Source: Microbacterium sp. 1S1
GTDB taxonomy: Bacteria > Actinomycetota > Actinomycetes > Actinomycetales > Microbacteriaceae
Reading direction: 5' to 3'
NCBI RefSeq assembly: GCF_008271365.1
Contig: NZ_CP043430.1
Span: 930,001-994,000, forward strand
DNA length: 64,000 nucleotides
Under the pieces are notes generated by a model. The model was not told where the DNA came from and did no database searches. It saw only the letters and a list, made by a program, of their open reading frames with translations. This document shows positions 12,001-20,032 of the stretch, one piece after another. Both the position numbers and the translations under genes were made by a program. Positions within the stretch are counted from its first letter, which is position 1; every line of letters begins with the position of its first letter.

Positions 12001-12526
12001 CACCGATCGACGGGACGAATCCGGGGACGAGCTCGCCGGTCTTCGCGTCGACCGCGGCAATGTTCCAACGGTCCTTGCCGTTGACCTTGTTGAAGGAGCC
12101 CCCGATGTAGATGCGGCTGCCGTCGGGTGAGGCAGCCACGGCCTTGATGACACCGTTGACCGTCGGCGCGAACGGCAGCAGCGCACCGGTCTCGATGTCG
12201 TAGGCGAGCACGTTGGACCGTGCCGTCAGAGCTGTACCGGGGGCGGCCTTCGGTTCGCGAGCGTTGTCGAACTTGCCGACCGCGTACACCGTCGAACCGA
12301 TGGTGGTCTGCGCCCAGACGTAGCCGTTGTCGATCTGCACGGTCGGAATCGGGTCGGAGGTGACCACGTTCTCGTCGCGTTGGAGCAACGGCGGCAGGGT
12401 GTCCGGCTCCTCGGCCGCCGCGGCGGCGCCGCCTCCCAGAGCGACCAGCCCCGTTGCGACCATCACCCCCGCAATCACTCCGGCGACGCCCGTGCGGGCG
12501 CGCTTCCAGACGCGTCTGTTCCCCAT
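9026..12526 (-). CDS. Secreted beta-propeller / LamG / PKD multidomain protein
   Basis: The ATG at 12526 follows GGGGAAG and gives 1166 residues; the open frame runs further up, but only this start gives a signal peptide (MGNRRVWKRARTGVAG, hydrophobic core, AAAAAEE). Residues ~45-440 contain repeated GGxFxxVNG strands (YIGGSFNKVNG, YAGGLFTQANG, IIGGRFSQVNG, SIGGEFRSVNN), a propeller-like array. An Ig-like segment follows, then a LamG/concanavalin-like domain (~590-800; WHHVVASVSPDGMKLYVDG), two PKD domains (WDFGDGST, WDWGDGTT) and a C-terminal beta-sandwich (~985-1166). No sortase motif or final membrane helix is seen, so it is probably released or sugar-bound. The carbohydrate-binding role is inferred. 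It sits between Bat-type genes with its own terminator; the 203 nt upstream hold only a possible promoter. Confidence 0.85.
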   Translation of the reverse strand: MGNRRVWKRARTGVAGVIAGVMVATGLVALGGGAAAAAEEPDTLPPLLQRDENVVTSDPIPTVQIDNGYVWAQTTIGSTVYAVGKFDNAREPKAAPGTALTARSNVLAYDIETGALLPFAPTVNGVIKAVAASPDGSRIYIGGSFNKVNGKDRWNIAAVDAKTGELVPGFVPSIGGSGVYALATSGTTVYAGGLFTQANGTPRKNLSAFDTTNGALLPWAPRTDLQVDAMVMDPAGEDTIIGGRFSQVNGNTEMRGSASVDKTTGELNTDWELAKTVKNGAGSGIYAGKAGTFGLATDATGVYGTGWGYADAATGTLEGTFAAEAGTGKVRWIADCIGDHYGVYSTGKVVYTTSHTHTCETLGLHPEQAPRVHRYSEAYTADARGTLAPQPGAPGRKDWGGSPAPSPYAWTPDWAVGVTTGLGQAGLSITGTGDMISIGGEFRSVNNGRFEGLVRFSTAPPGGPKDGPRLSGDRWAPTATSLVPGRVKVTIPANWDRDDLSLTYELRRGDSKTPLFTTTMDSTWWNLPAVTFEDTTAPVGSQQDYTFTATDGDGNTVSSKTATVTVAGTAPPYADAVLADEPQLYYPLGTIAQDVAGTNSPIFRAGTKPLTAGVPEGVAGATALDGTQTGRIDSTTKLAAPSASSAELWFQTSTTTGGLLFDFESNAAGVSRNYDRNVYMSADGRLNFGVYSNGTKVITTKAAYNDNKWHHVVASVSPDGMKLYVDGRLEEQLSGVTNAQDYAGFWKIGGGKLANWPNVPKTTSFTGNVDEFAVYSSGLTEGQVKTHYAVGTGSATPAAAFTATTDGLDATFESTSVPPGDNTISGYRWDFGDGSTGTGKTPKHTYAKPGTYQVKLTVTDSQDLVGSAAKTVTVQGANALPTASFTVAASGLTVSADASASSDDDGTLRSYRWDWGDGTTGEGATTSHTYATAGTRTVTLTVTDDGGGSASTTREVVTTEPAPLAGDDFDRTAGPGWGEAPAGGAWKIAGGSAAAATGADGFGRLKLPAGDTRHATLNAPSVPDPALETTFRIDQPASTGGSYIGVIARDSSAGRYLVRAWLRPDGTVWLVAHRDGTVLATRALSGVAVTPGTAYTLKVAVTGADKTSLVAKLWATETTEPADWQLRATDTAPLPAGGVGLSGSRSASATAPLDVSFDTFRVTAAQ

Positions 12527-12729
12527 ATCGCTTCCCCAGTCTTTTCGATGGCCGACCCCACGTCGGCACGACATCGCCGGGCGACCGCTCGCGAATGCTC
12601 CCCCAGAGAGCGTTCGAATCGCGACGGAACGCGCCGGCGAACCCCCGTCGGCGACACGAAAGCCTCCGACCGGTAACACAATACCATCCGAAACGGTCGC
12701 GACACGCCGCCGCGAGTCGACGCGCCAGG

Positions 12730-13782
12730 TCAGAGGTTGTCGGAGCGGGGAGACCGACCGGTGCCGGGGGAACGGAGGCCGCGAAGGCGTGCGAGCAGGG
12801 TCGCACCCCGGGCCAGTTCGATGCCGAGGGCGCAGAGGACGACGAGAGCGGCGATCCAGGAAAGCTCGGTGACATCACCCACCTCGCCGGCGTCGGCGTA
12901 GGCGGTCGTGCTCGACGGAGCCTCGGGAAGCCTGGGTGCGGTGCCGGCCTCGCGGTGCTCGTAGTCGACGCCGAGCTGCCCGGCGATCGTCTCGAGGTTC
13001 CCCTCGTCGATGACCGAGAGCGCGCTCCCACCCTCGTATTGGATGTACTCCGAGCCTCCCTCGCCGAGACCCCCGGTCGTCACGCGCATCGGCCCGCCCT
13101 CGGCCGTGCCGTAGCCGAAGACCGCGCCGGCGTCCGTGTAGCGCGCACTCTCGGCGAACGACTCCGGCGTGGAGCCGGTCGTCTGCTCGCCGTCGCCGAA
13201 GTAGAACACCATGCGCGAACGGTCCGGTGACGACTCGGCGGCCGAGGCGAGCGTCTCCCGGAGCAGCGGTGCCGCGACACCGATCGAGCTGCCGCGTGAC
13301 TGGCTCGTCACCTCGGGCCGCAGGACATCGAGGGATCCGAGGAGGGCGGTCGTGTCCGTCGTCAGCGGCATCCGCACCTCCGCCGCCGCATCCGACGTGA
13401 GGAGGGCGAACCGGGCTCCCGGGTACTCCTCCACGAGGGCACGCACGTCGGCCCGTACGCCCTCGAGCCGAGGAGCATCGTCGTCCCAGTCTTCCGCCAC
13501 GATGCTCGCCGTGGTGTCGACGACGAGCACGATGTCGGTGTCGGTCGCCAACGTCTGCGTCGTCCCGCCGGGGAGACCGGGCCGCAGCAGCATCGTGGCG
13601 CAGGCGAGGACCATCACGAGCCGCAGGACCCAGAGGGACCGGTGGACGGCGAGGGTTCGACGATCGGTCACGACCTCGCCGCCGACACGAGGCGCCCGCA
13701 CGAGCATCGCCACGGCGACGGCAGCCACCCCCGCGCACAGCAGCACGATGAGGAGAGGGGGCACGACGGGCTGGAAGATCAC
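12730..13782 (-). CDS. VWA-domain membrane protein (second Bat-type VWA)
   Basis: The GTG at 13782 overlaps the preceding stop as GTGA and gives 350 residues; a longer ATG start at 13845 would run well into the neighbour. Two N-terminal helices (LLIVLLCAGVAAVAVAML; LVMVLACATMLLRPG) precede a von Willebrand A domain whose MIDAS reads DTTAS instead of DxSxS, so metal binding may be weakened. A C-terminal helix (LSWIAALVVLCALGIEL) and basic tail follow. BatA/BatB-like pairs act with MoxR ATPases in envelope-associated complexes. It is the last of the tightly packed Bat-type genes before the secreted-protein gene. Confidence 0.85.
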   Translation of the reverse strand: MIFQPVVPPLLIVLLCAGVAAVAVAMLVRAPRVGGEVVTDRRTLAVHRSLWVLRLVMVLACATMLLRPGLPGGTTQTLATDTDIVLVVDTTASIVAEDWDDDAPRLEGVRADVRALVEEYPGARFALLTSDAAAEVRMPLTTDTTALLGSLDVLRPEVTSQSRGSSIGVAAPLLRETLASAAESSPDRSRMVFYFGDGEQTTGSTPESFAESARYTDAGAVFGYGTAEGGPMRVTTGGLGEGGSEYIQYEGGSALSVIDEGNLETIAGQLGVDYEHREAGTAPRLPEAPSSTTAYADAGEVGDVTELSWIAALVVLCALGIELARGATLLARLRGLRSPGTGRSPRSDNL

Positions 13783-14765
13783 AGGCGCACCCTCCACACC
13801 AGGATGACGAAGCCGAGCGCGAGGACCGACAGCACGGCGATCCACAGGTTCGGGGTGTCGGTCCAGACGACCTGCGCCTCACCACGCAGCACCGTGGCCT
13901 CCTGCTGCTGCACCTCGTCGACGATGTCGCCGACCGTGGTCGTGTCGCGCAGTCCGTAGGCGGCGCCACCGGTCGCCTCGGCAGCAGCCGCGAGCTCCGC
14001 GCTGACGTCGGTGTCCTTGCCCTCGACGGGATTGATCGCGAACACCCGGACGCCCTTCGACGCCGCATAGGCCGCGGCCTCGTCGAGCGTCACGATCGAG
14101 GCGCCGTTGATCTCGTTGTCCGTGGCGAAGATCACCGAGCGCGACCGATCGTCGTTCGGGTGGTCGAAGCCCATCGTGCACGCCGCGAGGCCGTCGCCGA
14201 TCAAGGACGCGCCGTCGCCGTTGAGCGTGCCCAGCCAGTGCTCGGGAACCTCGTCCACATAGTCGAAGCTCGACATCATGCTCGCGAGGTGCTCGCGGAT
14301 GAAGTCGTAGTCGTCGGTGAGCGGGAAGATCTGCACGGGCGAGCTGTTGAAGATCGTCAGGCCGATGCGCTCGCCCTCGAAACCGTCGAGGAGTTCGTCG
14401 AACACGGACAGCACCTCCACGTCCACCTCCGACATCGAACCGGAGACGTCCAGACAGAGCATGATGTCGCGGCTCGTGTTCACGGGCTGGACGGTCTGCG
14501 CAGACATCGGGCGGGCGGCCACGACGCCGGCCACGAGCGCGGCTCCCGCGCCGAGGGCGACGACCCCGGTCAGCGCCAGGAGGCGACGGGACAGCGCCTG
14601 ACGGAACGCGGGCAAGGCGCGCAGCCGCTCGGCCCTGGCGACGCGGGCCGTGTCGCCGGCGTGACGGTCTCGATGACGGCGCAGTCCGACCACCAGTCCG
14701 ATCACGATGGCCACGACGACCACGGCGGCGGCGAGGACCAGCATCCACACGTTGGCTAGTGCCAT
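13779..14765 (-). CDS. VWA-domain membrane protein (first Bat-type VWA)
   Basis: The ATG at 14765 gives 328 residues and overlaps the upstream gene by 10 nt; the much longer open frame above it is non-conserved. Two N-terminal helices are followed by a VWA domain with an intact MIDAS (CLDVSGSMSE), conserved SxVIFATDNE, and a C-terminal helix (LWIAVLSVLALGFVILVW). This resembles BatA/BatB proteins that work with MoxR chaperone-like ATPases. Gene order is MoxR - DUF58 - small membrane protein - VWA - VWA. Confidence 0.88.
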   Translation of the reverse strand: MALANVWMLVLAAAVVVVAIVIGLVVGLRRHRDRHAGDTARVARAERLRALPAFRQALSRRLLALTGVVALGAGAALVAGVVAARPMSAQTVQPVNTSRDIMLCLDVSGSMSEVDVEVLSVFDELLDGFEGERIGLTIFNSSPVQIFPLTDDYDFIREHLASMMSSFDYVDEVPEHWLGTLNGDGASLIGDGLAACTMGFDHPNDDRSRSVIFATDNEINGASIVTLDEAAAYAASKGVRVFAINPVEGKDTDVSAELAAAAEATGGAAYGLRDTTTVGDIVDEVQQQEATVLRGEAQVVWTDTPNLWIAVLSVLALGFVILVWRVRL

Positions 14766-15244
14766 GCGCGCACCACCGTCCGGGCGGCCGCGGCGCCGGC
14801 GACCGGGTCGATCGCGGGTCCCTGCCGGAAGATGCTCGGGTAGTAGTGGCGTCCCATCGCGTCGATGAGGGCGGGATGCACACCGCGAGCGATGAGGTCG
14901 TCGAGCGCGAGCACGGGCGCCTCCAGCCCGCTGTACTCGTTGACGAAGGTGCGCACGACGCGGCTCAGCTCCAGGTTGGCCTGGCGGGCCGAGAGGCGCC
15001 GGTCGCGGTAGTCGTGCTCGACGCGATCGATGCGTTCGAGGTACTCGGAGCGCAGGGCGGACAGCACGTCGAGGGTGGACGGGCGACCGCCGTCCTCCCG
15101 CGCTCCCGTCCCGGCGGGGCGCGGTCGGGTGAGCCGGAACAGCAGCCAGGCGCCGAGGATGAGCAGCGCCAGGATGCCGAGGGCGAGCAGCATCCATCCC
15201 CACCCGTACTGCGTCGGGGGGTAGAGCTCGTCAGAACCGGGCAT
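14756..15244 (-). CDS. Small membrane protein of the Bat-type operon
   Basis: This 162-residue protein has one strong transmembrane helix near the N-terminus (GWGWMLLALGILALLILGAWLLF), then a basic stretch and a cytoplasmic helical domain (RSEYLERIDRVEHDYRDRRL; QANLELSRVVRTFVNEYSG). It overlaps the DUF58 gene by 14 nt upstream and the VWA gene by 10 nt downstream, so it is translationally coupled to both. Proteins of this size and topology between DUF58 and VWA genes are common in actinobacterial Bat loci; the function is not known. Confidence 0.75.
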   Translation of the reverse strand: MPGSDELYPPTQYGWGWMLLALGILALLILGAWLLFRLTRPRPAGTGAREDGGRPSTLDVLSALRSEYLERIDRVEHDYRDRRLSARQANLELSRVVRTFVNEYSGLEAPVLALDDLIARGVHPALIDAMGRHYYPSIFRQGPAIDPVAGAAAARTVVRAWH

Positions 15245-16118
15245 CGGACCTCCGGTTCAGCAGTCGCAGGAGCTGGGGGACGGCGTCCTCCTGGCCGTCG
15301 AGCGCGGTGTGGCTGATCTCCATCCGCGTGAGCAGATCGGCGAGGCGCGCGGAGTCGGCCTCCCGCTGTGCGGTGAGCTCGCGCACGATGGCGCGGTCGC
15401 CCTGCACGAAGTCCGGCACCTCCCAGAGGCTGTCGACGTCGGCCCGCCGCCGGGTGGAGCGACGGTCCAGCACGGGTTCTGCGTCGCGCAGAGTGAGCCA
15501 CAGCAGGTCGTGCTGCACCCGCAGCCGTCGCAGCAGCCGCTCGGTCTCGGTCGACACGGGCGCTTCATCGGTGAGGATCACGACGATCATCCGCCGCGCG
15601 ATGGTCCGTGTGACGAAGGAGAGCAGAGCATCGCGGTCGCTCGGAGCCGCGGCGTCGTCGACGGCGCGGTCGATCGTCCGCAGCGCGTGCTCGAGGGCGC
15701 CCTCACTGCGTCCCGGCGCCAACCGACGGACGCGGGAGGAGTCGCCGTACACGACCGTGAAGTCGTCGCCGTGACGGAGTGTGAGGACGCCGAGCGCTCC
15801 GGTCGCCAGGATCGCCAGCTCCTTCTTCGACCGCTCGTCGGCGGCGAGGGCGGTCATCGAGCGGCCGGTGTCGACGACGAACAACACCGTGTGCATGCGA
15901 GTCGCCCGCGATCTCTTGACCAGCGGCGTACCGAGGCGGGCGGTCGCTCTCCAGTCGATGTCACGCACCTGATCGCCGTACTCGTACTTCCGCAGGTCCT
16001 CGAAGTCGAGGCTCCGCCCGTGCAGCAGCGACGCGTACGCGCCGTCGAGCGCGTGCAGCGACTTGCGGTTCGAGTGGATGAAGAGCTTGCTCTTCACCTG
16101 TGTGATGAGGCTGGGCAT
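15231..16118 (-). CDS. DUF58 domain-containing protein
   Basis: This 295-residue soluble protein carries the DUF58 signature YEYGDQVRDIDWRATARLGTPLVKR near residues 45-70. A VWA-like half follows (VLFVVDTGRSMTALAADE). It is the usual partner of the MoxR ATPase encoded 32 nt upstream and probably bridges it to the VWA membrane proteins. No transmembrane segment is seen. The start is the ATG at 16118. Confidence 0.9.
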   Translation of the reverse strand: MPSLITQVKSKLFIHSNRKSLHALDGAYASLLHGRSLDFEDLRKYEYGDQVRDIDWRATARLGTPLVKRSRATRMHTVLFVVDTGRSMTALAADERSKKELAILATGALGVLTLRHGDDFTVVYGDSSRVRRLAPGRSEGALEHALRTIDRAVDDAAAPSDRDALLSFVTRTIARRMIVVILTDEAPVSTETERLLRRLRVQHDLLWLTLRDAEPVLDRRSTRRRADVDSLWEVPDFVQGDRAIVRELTAQREADSARLADLLTRMEISHTALDGQEDAVPQLLRLLNRRSDARF

Positions 16119-16149
16119 TCGGCGCGTGATCCCTGAGCGTGTGGACGGA

Positions 16150-17229
16150 TCAGGGGGTGGGCACGGCGGCGAAGATCTGGTCGATGATCTCCTCGCTGCG
16201 GATGCCCTCGGCGTCGGCCTCGAACGTCAGCAGCACGCGGTGGCGCAGCACGAGGTGGCGGAGGGCGCGGATGTCCTCTGGCAGGACGTGGGTGCGGCCG
16301 CTGAGGAGGGCGAGGGCACGGGAGGCCTGCAGGAAGGCGATGCTCGCTCGCGGGCTGGCGCCGTACTTGATGTACCGCGCGCGCTCCTCGCCGATGTACG
16401 GCGCCGGATTGCGGGTCACGTAAGCCAGCGACACGATGTAGTTGCGGATCGCCGGGTCGACGTAGATCCGGCTCGCGACGTCCTGCAGCAGATGCACGTC
16501 GTCCAGCGTGACGGCGCTGTGCACGTGCCGGTCCGGGTCGAGCACGCCGGAGTCGATGCGGCTGAGGATCTCGAATTCCTCCGCCGGGCTCGGGTATTCG
16601 ACGATCTCCTTGAGCAGGAACCGGTCCATCTGCGCCTCGGGGAGCTCGTAGGTGCCCTCCTGCTCGATGGGGTTCTGCGTCGCGATGACGAGGAACGGCT
16701 TCGGCAGCGGGTGGATCTCGCCGCCGATGGTCGTCTGGTGCTCCTGCATCGCCTCGAGCATGGCGCTCTGGGTCTTGGCGCTGGAGCGGTTGATCTCGTC
16801 GAGCAGCACGAAGTTCGCGTGCACGGGACCGAGCACCGTGCGGAAGCTGCCCGTCGCGGCGTCGTAGATCTGGTTGCCCGTGATGTCGCTCGGGAGGAGG
16901 TCGGGCGTGCACTGGATGCGCTTGAACTTCGCCTTCACGGTGTCGGCGAGCGTGCTGGCCGCGGTGGTCTTGGCGAGGCCGGGCACGCTCTCCAGGAGAA
17001 TGTGGCCGCCGGCGATGAGCGCCACGAGCAGGCTGGTGCGCAGACGCTCCTGGCCGACCATCTTCGCGGAGTACGCGTCCGAGATCGTCTGGAGCACGGC
17101 GGTGGCTCGCGCCAACTCGGCATCGGTCGGCGCAGGCTTCGCGGCGGCGGGTGCCGGAGCTGCGGTCGGCGCGGGGGGCGGCGGGGGCGCGGAGATCGTC
17201 GGCGGGGTCTGCGCGTCGGCGTCGGTCAT
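16150..17229 (-). CDS. MoxR family AAA+ ATPase
   Basis: The ATG at 17229 gives 359 residues beginning [12 protein letters not shown] proline/alanine-rich linker of ~30 residues precedes the AAA+ core. Walker A reads SVPGLAKTT, Walker [10 protein letters not shown], sensor 1 ATQNP, and the MoxR-type [13 protein letters not shown] segment is present. MoxR ATPases act as chaperone-like activators for VWA proteins. It heads the Bat-type operon. The longer open frame to 17721 overlaps the next gene and is not coding. Confidence 0.95.
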   Translation of the reverse strand: MTDADAQTPPTISAPPPPPAPTAAPAPAAAKPAPTDAELARATAVLQTISDAYSAKMVGQERLRTSLLVALIAGGHILLESVPGLAKTTAASTLADTVKAKFKRIQCTPDLLPSDITGNQIYDAATGSFRTVLGPVHANFVLLDEINRSSAKTQSAMLEAMQEHQTTIGGEIHPLPKPFLVIATQNPIEQEGTYELPEAQMDRFLLKEIVEYPSPAEEFEILSRIDSGVLDPDRHVHSAVTLDDVHLLQDVASRIYVDPAIRNYIVSLAYVTRNPAPYIGEERARYIKYGASPRASIAFLQASRALALLSGRTHVLPEDIRALRHLVLRHRVLLTFEADAEGIRSEEIIDQIFAAVPTP

Positions 17230-17333
17230 CGGTCTTCGTCTCCCTCGGTCACACGCGGGCCCGCACGGCGCGCCCCTCCGCCGACCAGCGTAATCGCATC
17301 CGCGCGGACCGACCTGGAGGGTGGGCGGCGCGC

Positions 17334-18269
17334 TCAGCGCGAGTGCCGCCCACGCAGACGCGTGATGAGCACGCCGAGCAGGCACAGTGCGCCGCCGACG
17401 AACATGAGCGGAGTGGGGACCTCCCCGAGGATCAGCCACGACAACAGGATCGCGAGGGCCGGGACCACGTACGTCGTCGCGGACGTCTTCCCGGCGGTGC
17501 TGCGCTGCAGCACGTAGGCCCAGGTGGTGAAGGCGACGGCGGTGGGGAAGATGCCGAGGTAGACCACCCACAGTGTCGCGTCGAGGGGCGCCGTCTGCAC
17601 GTCCGCGATCAGCGCGCCGAGCCAGGGAAGCAGGGCGATCGTGCCCGCGGCCGCCCCGAGCCAGGTCAGCGTGGTGGCGTCGACACCCGAGGTGAGCAGG
17701 TGTTTCTGCAACAGGGTGCATCCGGCGTACATGACCGCGGCGAGAAGAGCCAGCAGGAGGCCGGTGATGTCGGGGCCGGTGCTGCTGGTGGAGTTCATGC
17801 CGATGAGGACCACGCCGAGGAAGGCGATGGGGGCGCCGATCACCAGGGGTCGCGGGAATCCCTCTCGAAGGAAGAGACCGCTGAAGACGACGACCATGAG
17901 CGGCGCCAGGTTCACGACCATCGCGGCGGTCCCGGCGTCGAGTGTCCGTTCGGCGCTGTTGAGGGCCAGGTTATAGATGCAGAACCATCCGACTCCCCAC
18001 ACGGCGATCATCAGCCAATGGCGGCGCTTCGGGAGCCGGATGCCGTGCCGCAGCGCGATGATCGTCAGCACGAGGGTGCCCACCGCCATGCGCAGCAGCG
18101 CCAAGGCCCCGGGGTCGTAGTGCGGCCCCGCGCCACGGATCCCGATGAAGGCCGAGGCCCAGAGCACGACCGTCACCGCGGCGGCGAGCAGGACCAGTGC
18201 GCCGTGCGATCGCGCCGGCGAGCCCTGTGGGTCGAGCCGCTCCAAGGCCCCGATGTCCTGTCTCACCAT
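17334..18269 (-). CDS. EamA/DMT family transporter
   Basis: The ATG at 18269 gives 311 residues with ten hydrophobic helices in two EamA halves, for example [21 protein letters not shown] at the start and [23 protein letters not shown] near the end. DMT-superfamily members export or exchange small metabolites; the substrate is not readable. The C-terminus is short and basic. It ends 104 nt from the MoxR start. A palindromic element lies 90 nt upstream of its start. Confidence 0.88.
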   Translation of the reverse strand: MVRQDIGALERLDPQGSPARSHGALVLLAAAVTVVLWASAFIGIRGAGPHYDPGALALLRMAVGTLVLTIIALRHGIRLPKRRHWLMIAVWGVGWFCIYNLALNSAERTLDAGTAAMVVNLAPLMVVVFSGLFLREGFPRPLVIGAPIAFLGVVLIGMNSTSSTGPDITGLLLALLAAVMYAGCTLLQKHLLTSGVDATTLTWLGAAAGTIALLPWLGALIADVQTAPLDATLWVVYLGIFPTAVAFTTWAYVLQRSTAGKTSATTYVVPALAILLSWLILGEVPTPLMFVGGALCLLGVLITRLRGRHSR

Positions 18270-18359
18270 CCGATCCTGGCACCGGCCGCCGACATCGGCG
18301 ATGCGCGGAAGCGACAGCCCTCGTCGCATTCCCGCCACCATGCGCTCCCCCCGCGTGGT

Positions 18360-18413
18360 GCGGGATCGAAAACGCCCCTCCCTGGGCGCGCGGAGGGAAA
18401 CTTTCGATCCCGC
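18360..18413. repeat. Palindromic intergenic element, family C, copy 1
   Basis: Perfect 12-bp outer arms GCGGGATCGAAA / TTTCGATCCCGC enclose a middle with a second CCCTCC/GGAGGG stem; total 54 nt. It lies between the Pr6Pr gene and the DMT gene. The GTGCGGGATCGA end is shared with elements at 19169, 23739 and 62984. Confidence 0.75.
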
Positions 18414-18430
18414 GTTCGGTGTCCGAGTAG

Positions 18431-19123
18431 TCAGGCCGTCCGGGGTGCGGCACGACGCCGCCCGGCGCCCACGACGAGGGCGGCGGTGGCGAGGATGATC
18501 GCGGCGATGAGGAGCACCCAGAGCGCGACGCCGCCGTAGCCGCCGTTCAGCGCGGGATCGAGGAAGGGGTACGGGTACCACCACGGGTTCCCGGTCGCGG
18601 GAGCGATCACGAGGTTCGCACGGAGGAGTGTGTAGACGACCCAGACGATCGGGAAGATCGCGGCGATGGCCACGGTGCCCCAGCCGAGCGCGCGACGGCG
18701 CGGGGCGACCAGCACGTCGGCGAGCAGGACGAGCGGGATCACGACGTGCAGCACCTCGTTCGACCAGGCGACCGTGGCACCTTGCGGCAGCGCGATCCCG
18801 CGGAGCAGCGTGTTGTAGACGACGCCCGTGACGATCATGTAGGTGCTCGCGCACACGAGCAGCGTCGCCAGCCAGGTCGGCTCCACCCTCGCGTCGCGGT
18901 GCCTCAGCCCCCTGATCCCGCCGATGGCCAGCACCACCGCGGCGAGCACGTTGGAGAGGATGGTGAAGAAGCTGAAGAAGTTCGCGGCCACGGTGGGCAG
19001 GTGCCCGCCCCACGCGGTGTCTGCGGCGAGGGCGATCTCCAGTGTGCGCACGAGCTGCGCCACGATCGCCGCCGTCGCGAGCGCCGCCGCCGTGAGCCGG
19101 ACGTAGGGCCACCACCGCCTCAT
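18431..19123 (-). CDS. Pr6Pr family membrane protein
   Basis: The ATG at 19123 follows GGAGGTGGCG and gives 230 residues with six hydrophobic helices. The pattern [50 protein letters not shown] and NPWWYPYPFLDP matches the Pr6Pr (FAR-17a/AIG1-like) integral membrane family. Its role in bacteria is not known. A TACAGT box lies 16 nt before the start. Longer upstream frames run through a palindromic repeat and are rejected. Confidence 0.85.
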   Translation of the reverse strand: MRRWWPYVRLTAAALATAAIVAQLVRTLEIALAADTAWGGHLPTVAANFFSFFTILSNVLAAVVLAIGGIRGLRHRDARVEPTWLATLLVCASTYMIVTGVVYNTLLRGIALPQGATVAWSNEVLHVVIPLVLLADVLVAPRRRALGWGTVAIAAIFPIVWVVYTLLRANLVIAPATGNPWWYPYPFLDPALNGGYGGVALWVLLIAAIILATAALVVGAGRRRAAPRTA

Positions 19124-19139
19124 CGCCACCTCCGCCGCC

Positions 19140-19145
19140 ACTGTA
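19140..19145 (-). promoter_or_regulatory. Candidate -10 box of Pr6Pr gene
   Basis: On the minus strand TACAGT lies 16 nt before the ATG at 19123 and directly ahead of GGCGGCGGAGGTGG, leaving a short leader with a ribosome-binding site. It supports the chosen start. Confidence 0.4.
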
Positions 19146-19168
19146 GCGGGCGGCGCGCCCGTCGCGCC

Positions 19169-19228
19169 GGTGCGGGATCGAGATGGTGCCTCCCGAGACC
19201 CGAGCAGGCGCGTATTCCGTCCCGTACC
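19169..19228. repeat. Palindromic intergenic element, family C, copy 2 (left border of island)
   Basis: This 60-nt imperfect palindrome runs from GGTGCGGGATCGAGATGG to GTATTCCGTCCCGTACC. Its left 22 nt match the element at 23739 except for one base, and the 21-nt stretch AGGCGCGTATTCC...CGTA of the right half is identical; only the middle differs. Both copies point the same way, 4570 nt apart, and enclose the toxin/immunity/pseudoprotease genes. Confidence 0.8.
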
Positions 19229-19517
19229 GCGATCCTCCTGCCAAGGAGGGCGCTCGCCCTTCCATTCTCCACGCGTTCTTCGCCACGAACGAGGGCGTTG
19301 AGCTCTCAAAGTATGTCAACGTGATCCCCTTCACTTGCGGGTATCGGCGTCAAGTAGGCCGTTTGGGGGACAGACAGAATCCACAGCTCACCGATAGAGT
19401 CCGAGCGAGTACCGCCGCAAGCCCTCGGTCGAAGCGTGACGGTCCCGTTCGATCTCCGGCATGCAGGCGTGATGTGATGGCGCGCGCTCGCTCGCTGTGT
19501 TCGTCGGGACGACGTGA

Positions 19518-20018
19518 TCCGACCGCTGCGCACCCCGATTTAGCGTCCACCAGCTCGGACAATGGGCGGAGCGTCAGGTCGGGATCAAGCCTGGAGCGCC
19601 CATCAACCAGATCGAGTCGCTGGGGGGCACCGCACAGTATCGGAAACCTGACCTCTTGACAGACTGGAAGAGCTTCGATGAGACTCCGGGCGCATCCGTG
19701 ATCGCGGACGTGAAAAACGTCGCAGTCGTGAGGGACTCCAAGCAGTGGGACGACTACATTCTCTACGCCGAGCGGATGGCAGCCAAGAAGCGGGAAGCGG
19801 CTGCTGCCCTCTCCGAGGCGGATCGCGCAAAGCTCACGCCGGAGGACATGGTGGTCGAGCTCGGTGTGGTGATGAGGGACAACGGCGACAAGAGCAAGAT
19901 CTCCGCGAGCCTGCTCGAGAAGCTATGTAACCCGGAGGAGGGAGTGACGGTGTTCATTCAGTACCATCCTTCGGCGAACGGAGGCGGTCTCTCCGGGAAC
20001 GTGGTCAAAGAGTGGTGA
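19518..20018 (+). pseudogene. Orphan C-terminal tip of a polymorphic toxin, PD-(D/E)XK nuclease-like
   Basis: An open frame without an ATG begins after a stop at 19515-19517. From about 19545 it reads like a complete toxin module: VHQLGQWAERQVGI, KPGAPINQIESLGGTAQYRK, PDLLTDW, then IADVKNVAVV and QWDDYILYAERM. A PD...DxK arrangement followed by Q-x-DDYxxYA is typical of restriction-endonuclease-fold toxin tips of polymorphic toxin systems. No trafficking domain or signal precedes it. A TTG at 19656 could start a 120-residue product, but that would omit part of the nuclease core. It is best read as a 5'-truncated gene or displaced toxin cassette, kept next to its putative immunity gene 14 nt downstream. 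Confidence 0.6.
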
Positions 20019-20032
20019 GGGTGAGGTAGTCA

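Larger units (their letters stand above)
19124..19517. other. Gene-free gap at left edge of accessory island
   Basis: This ~390-nt stretch holds the Pr6Pr promoter, a family C palindrome (19169-19228), and about 290 nt in which I see no convincing gene. The only open frame there starts inside the palindrome and has no recognisable features. Composition looks less GC-rich than the flanking core genes. It may hold the decayed 5' part of the toxin gene that follows. Confidence 0.5.

Noticed and set aside
16150..17721. Longer start for the MoxR ATPase
   Set aside because: The upstream part overlaps the DMT transporter gene on the same strand in another frame and lacks conservation.
19183..19659. 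158-codon plus-strand frame ahead of the toxin tip
   Set aside because: It starts inside a family C palindrome, has no recognisable motif and is Ser/Arg-rich; treated as non-coding.
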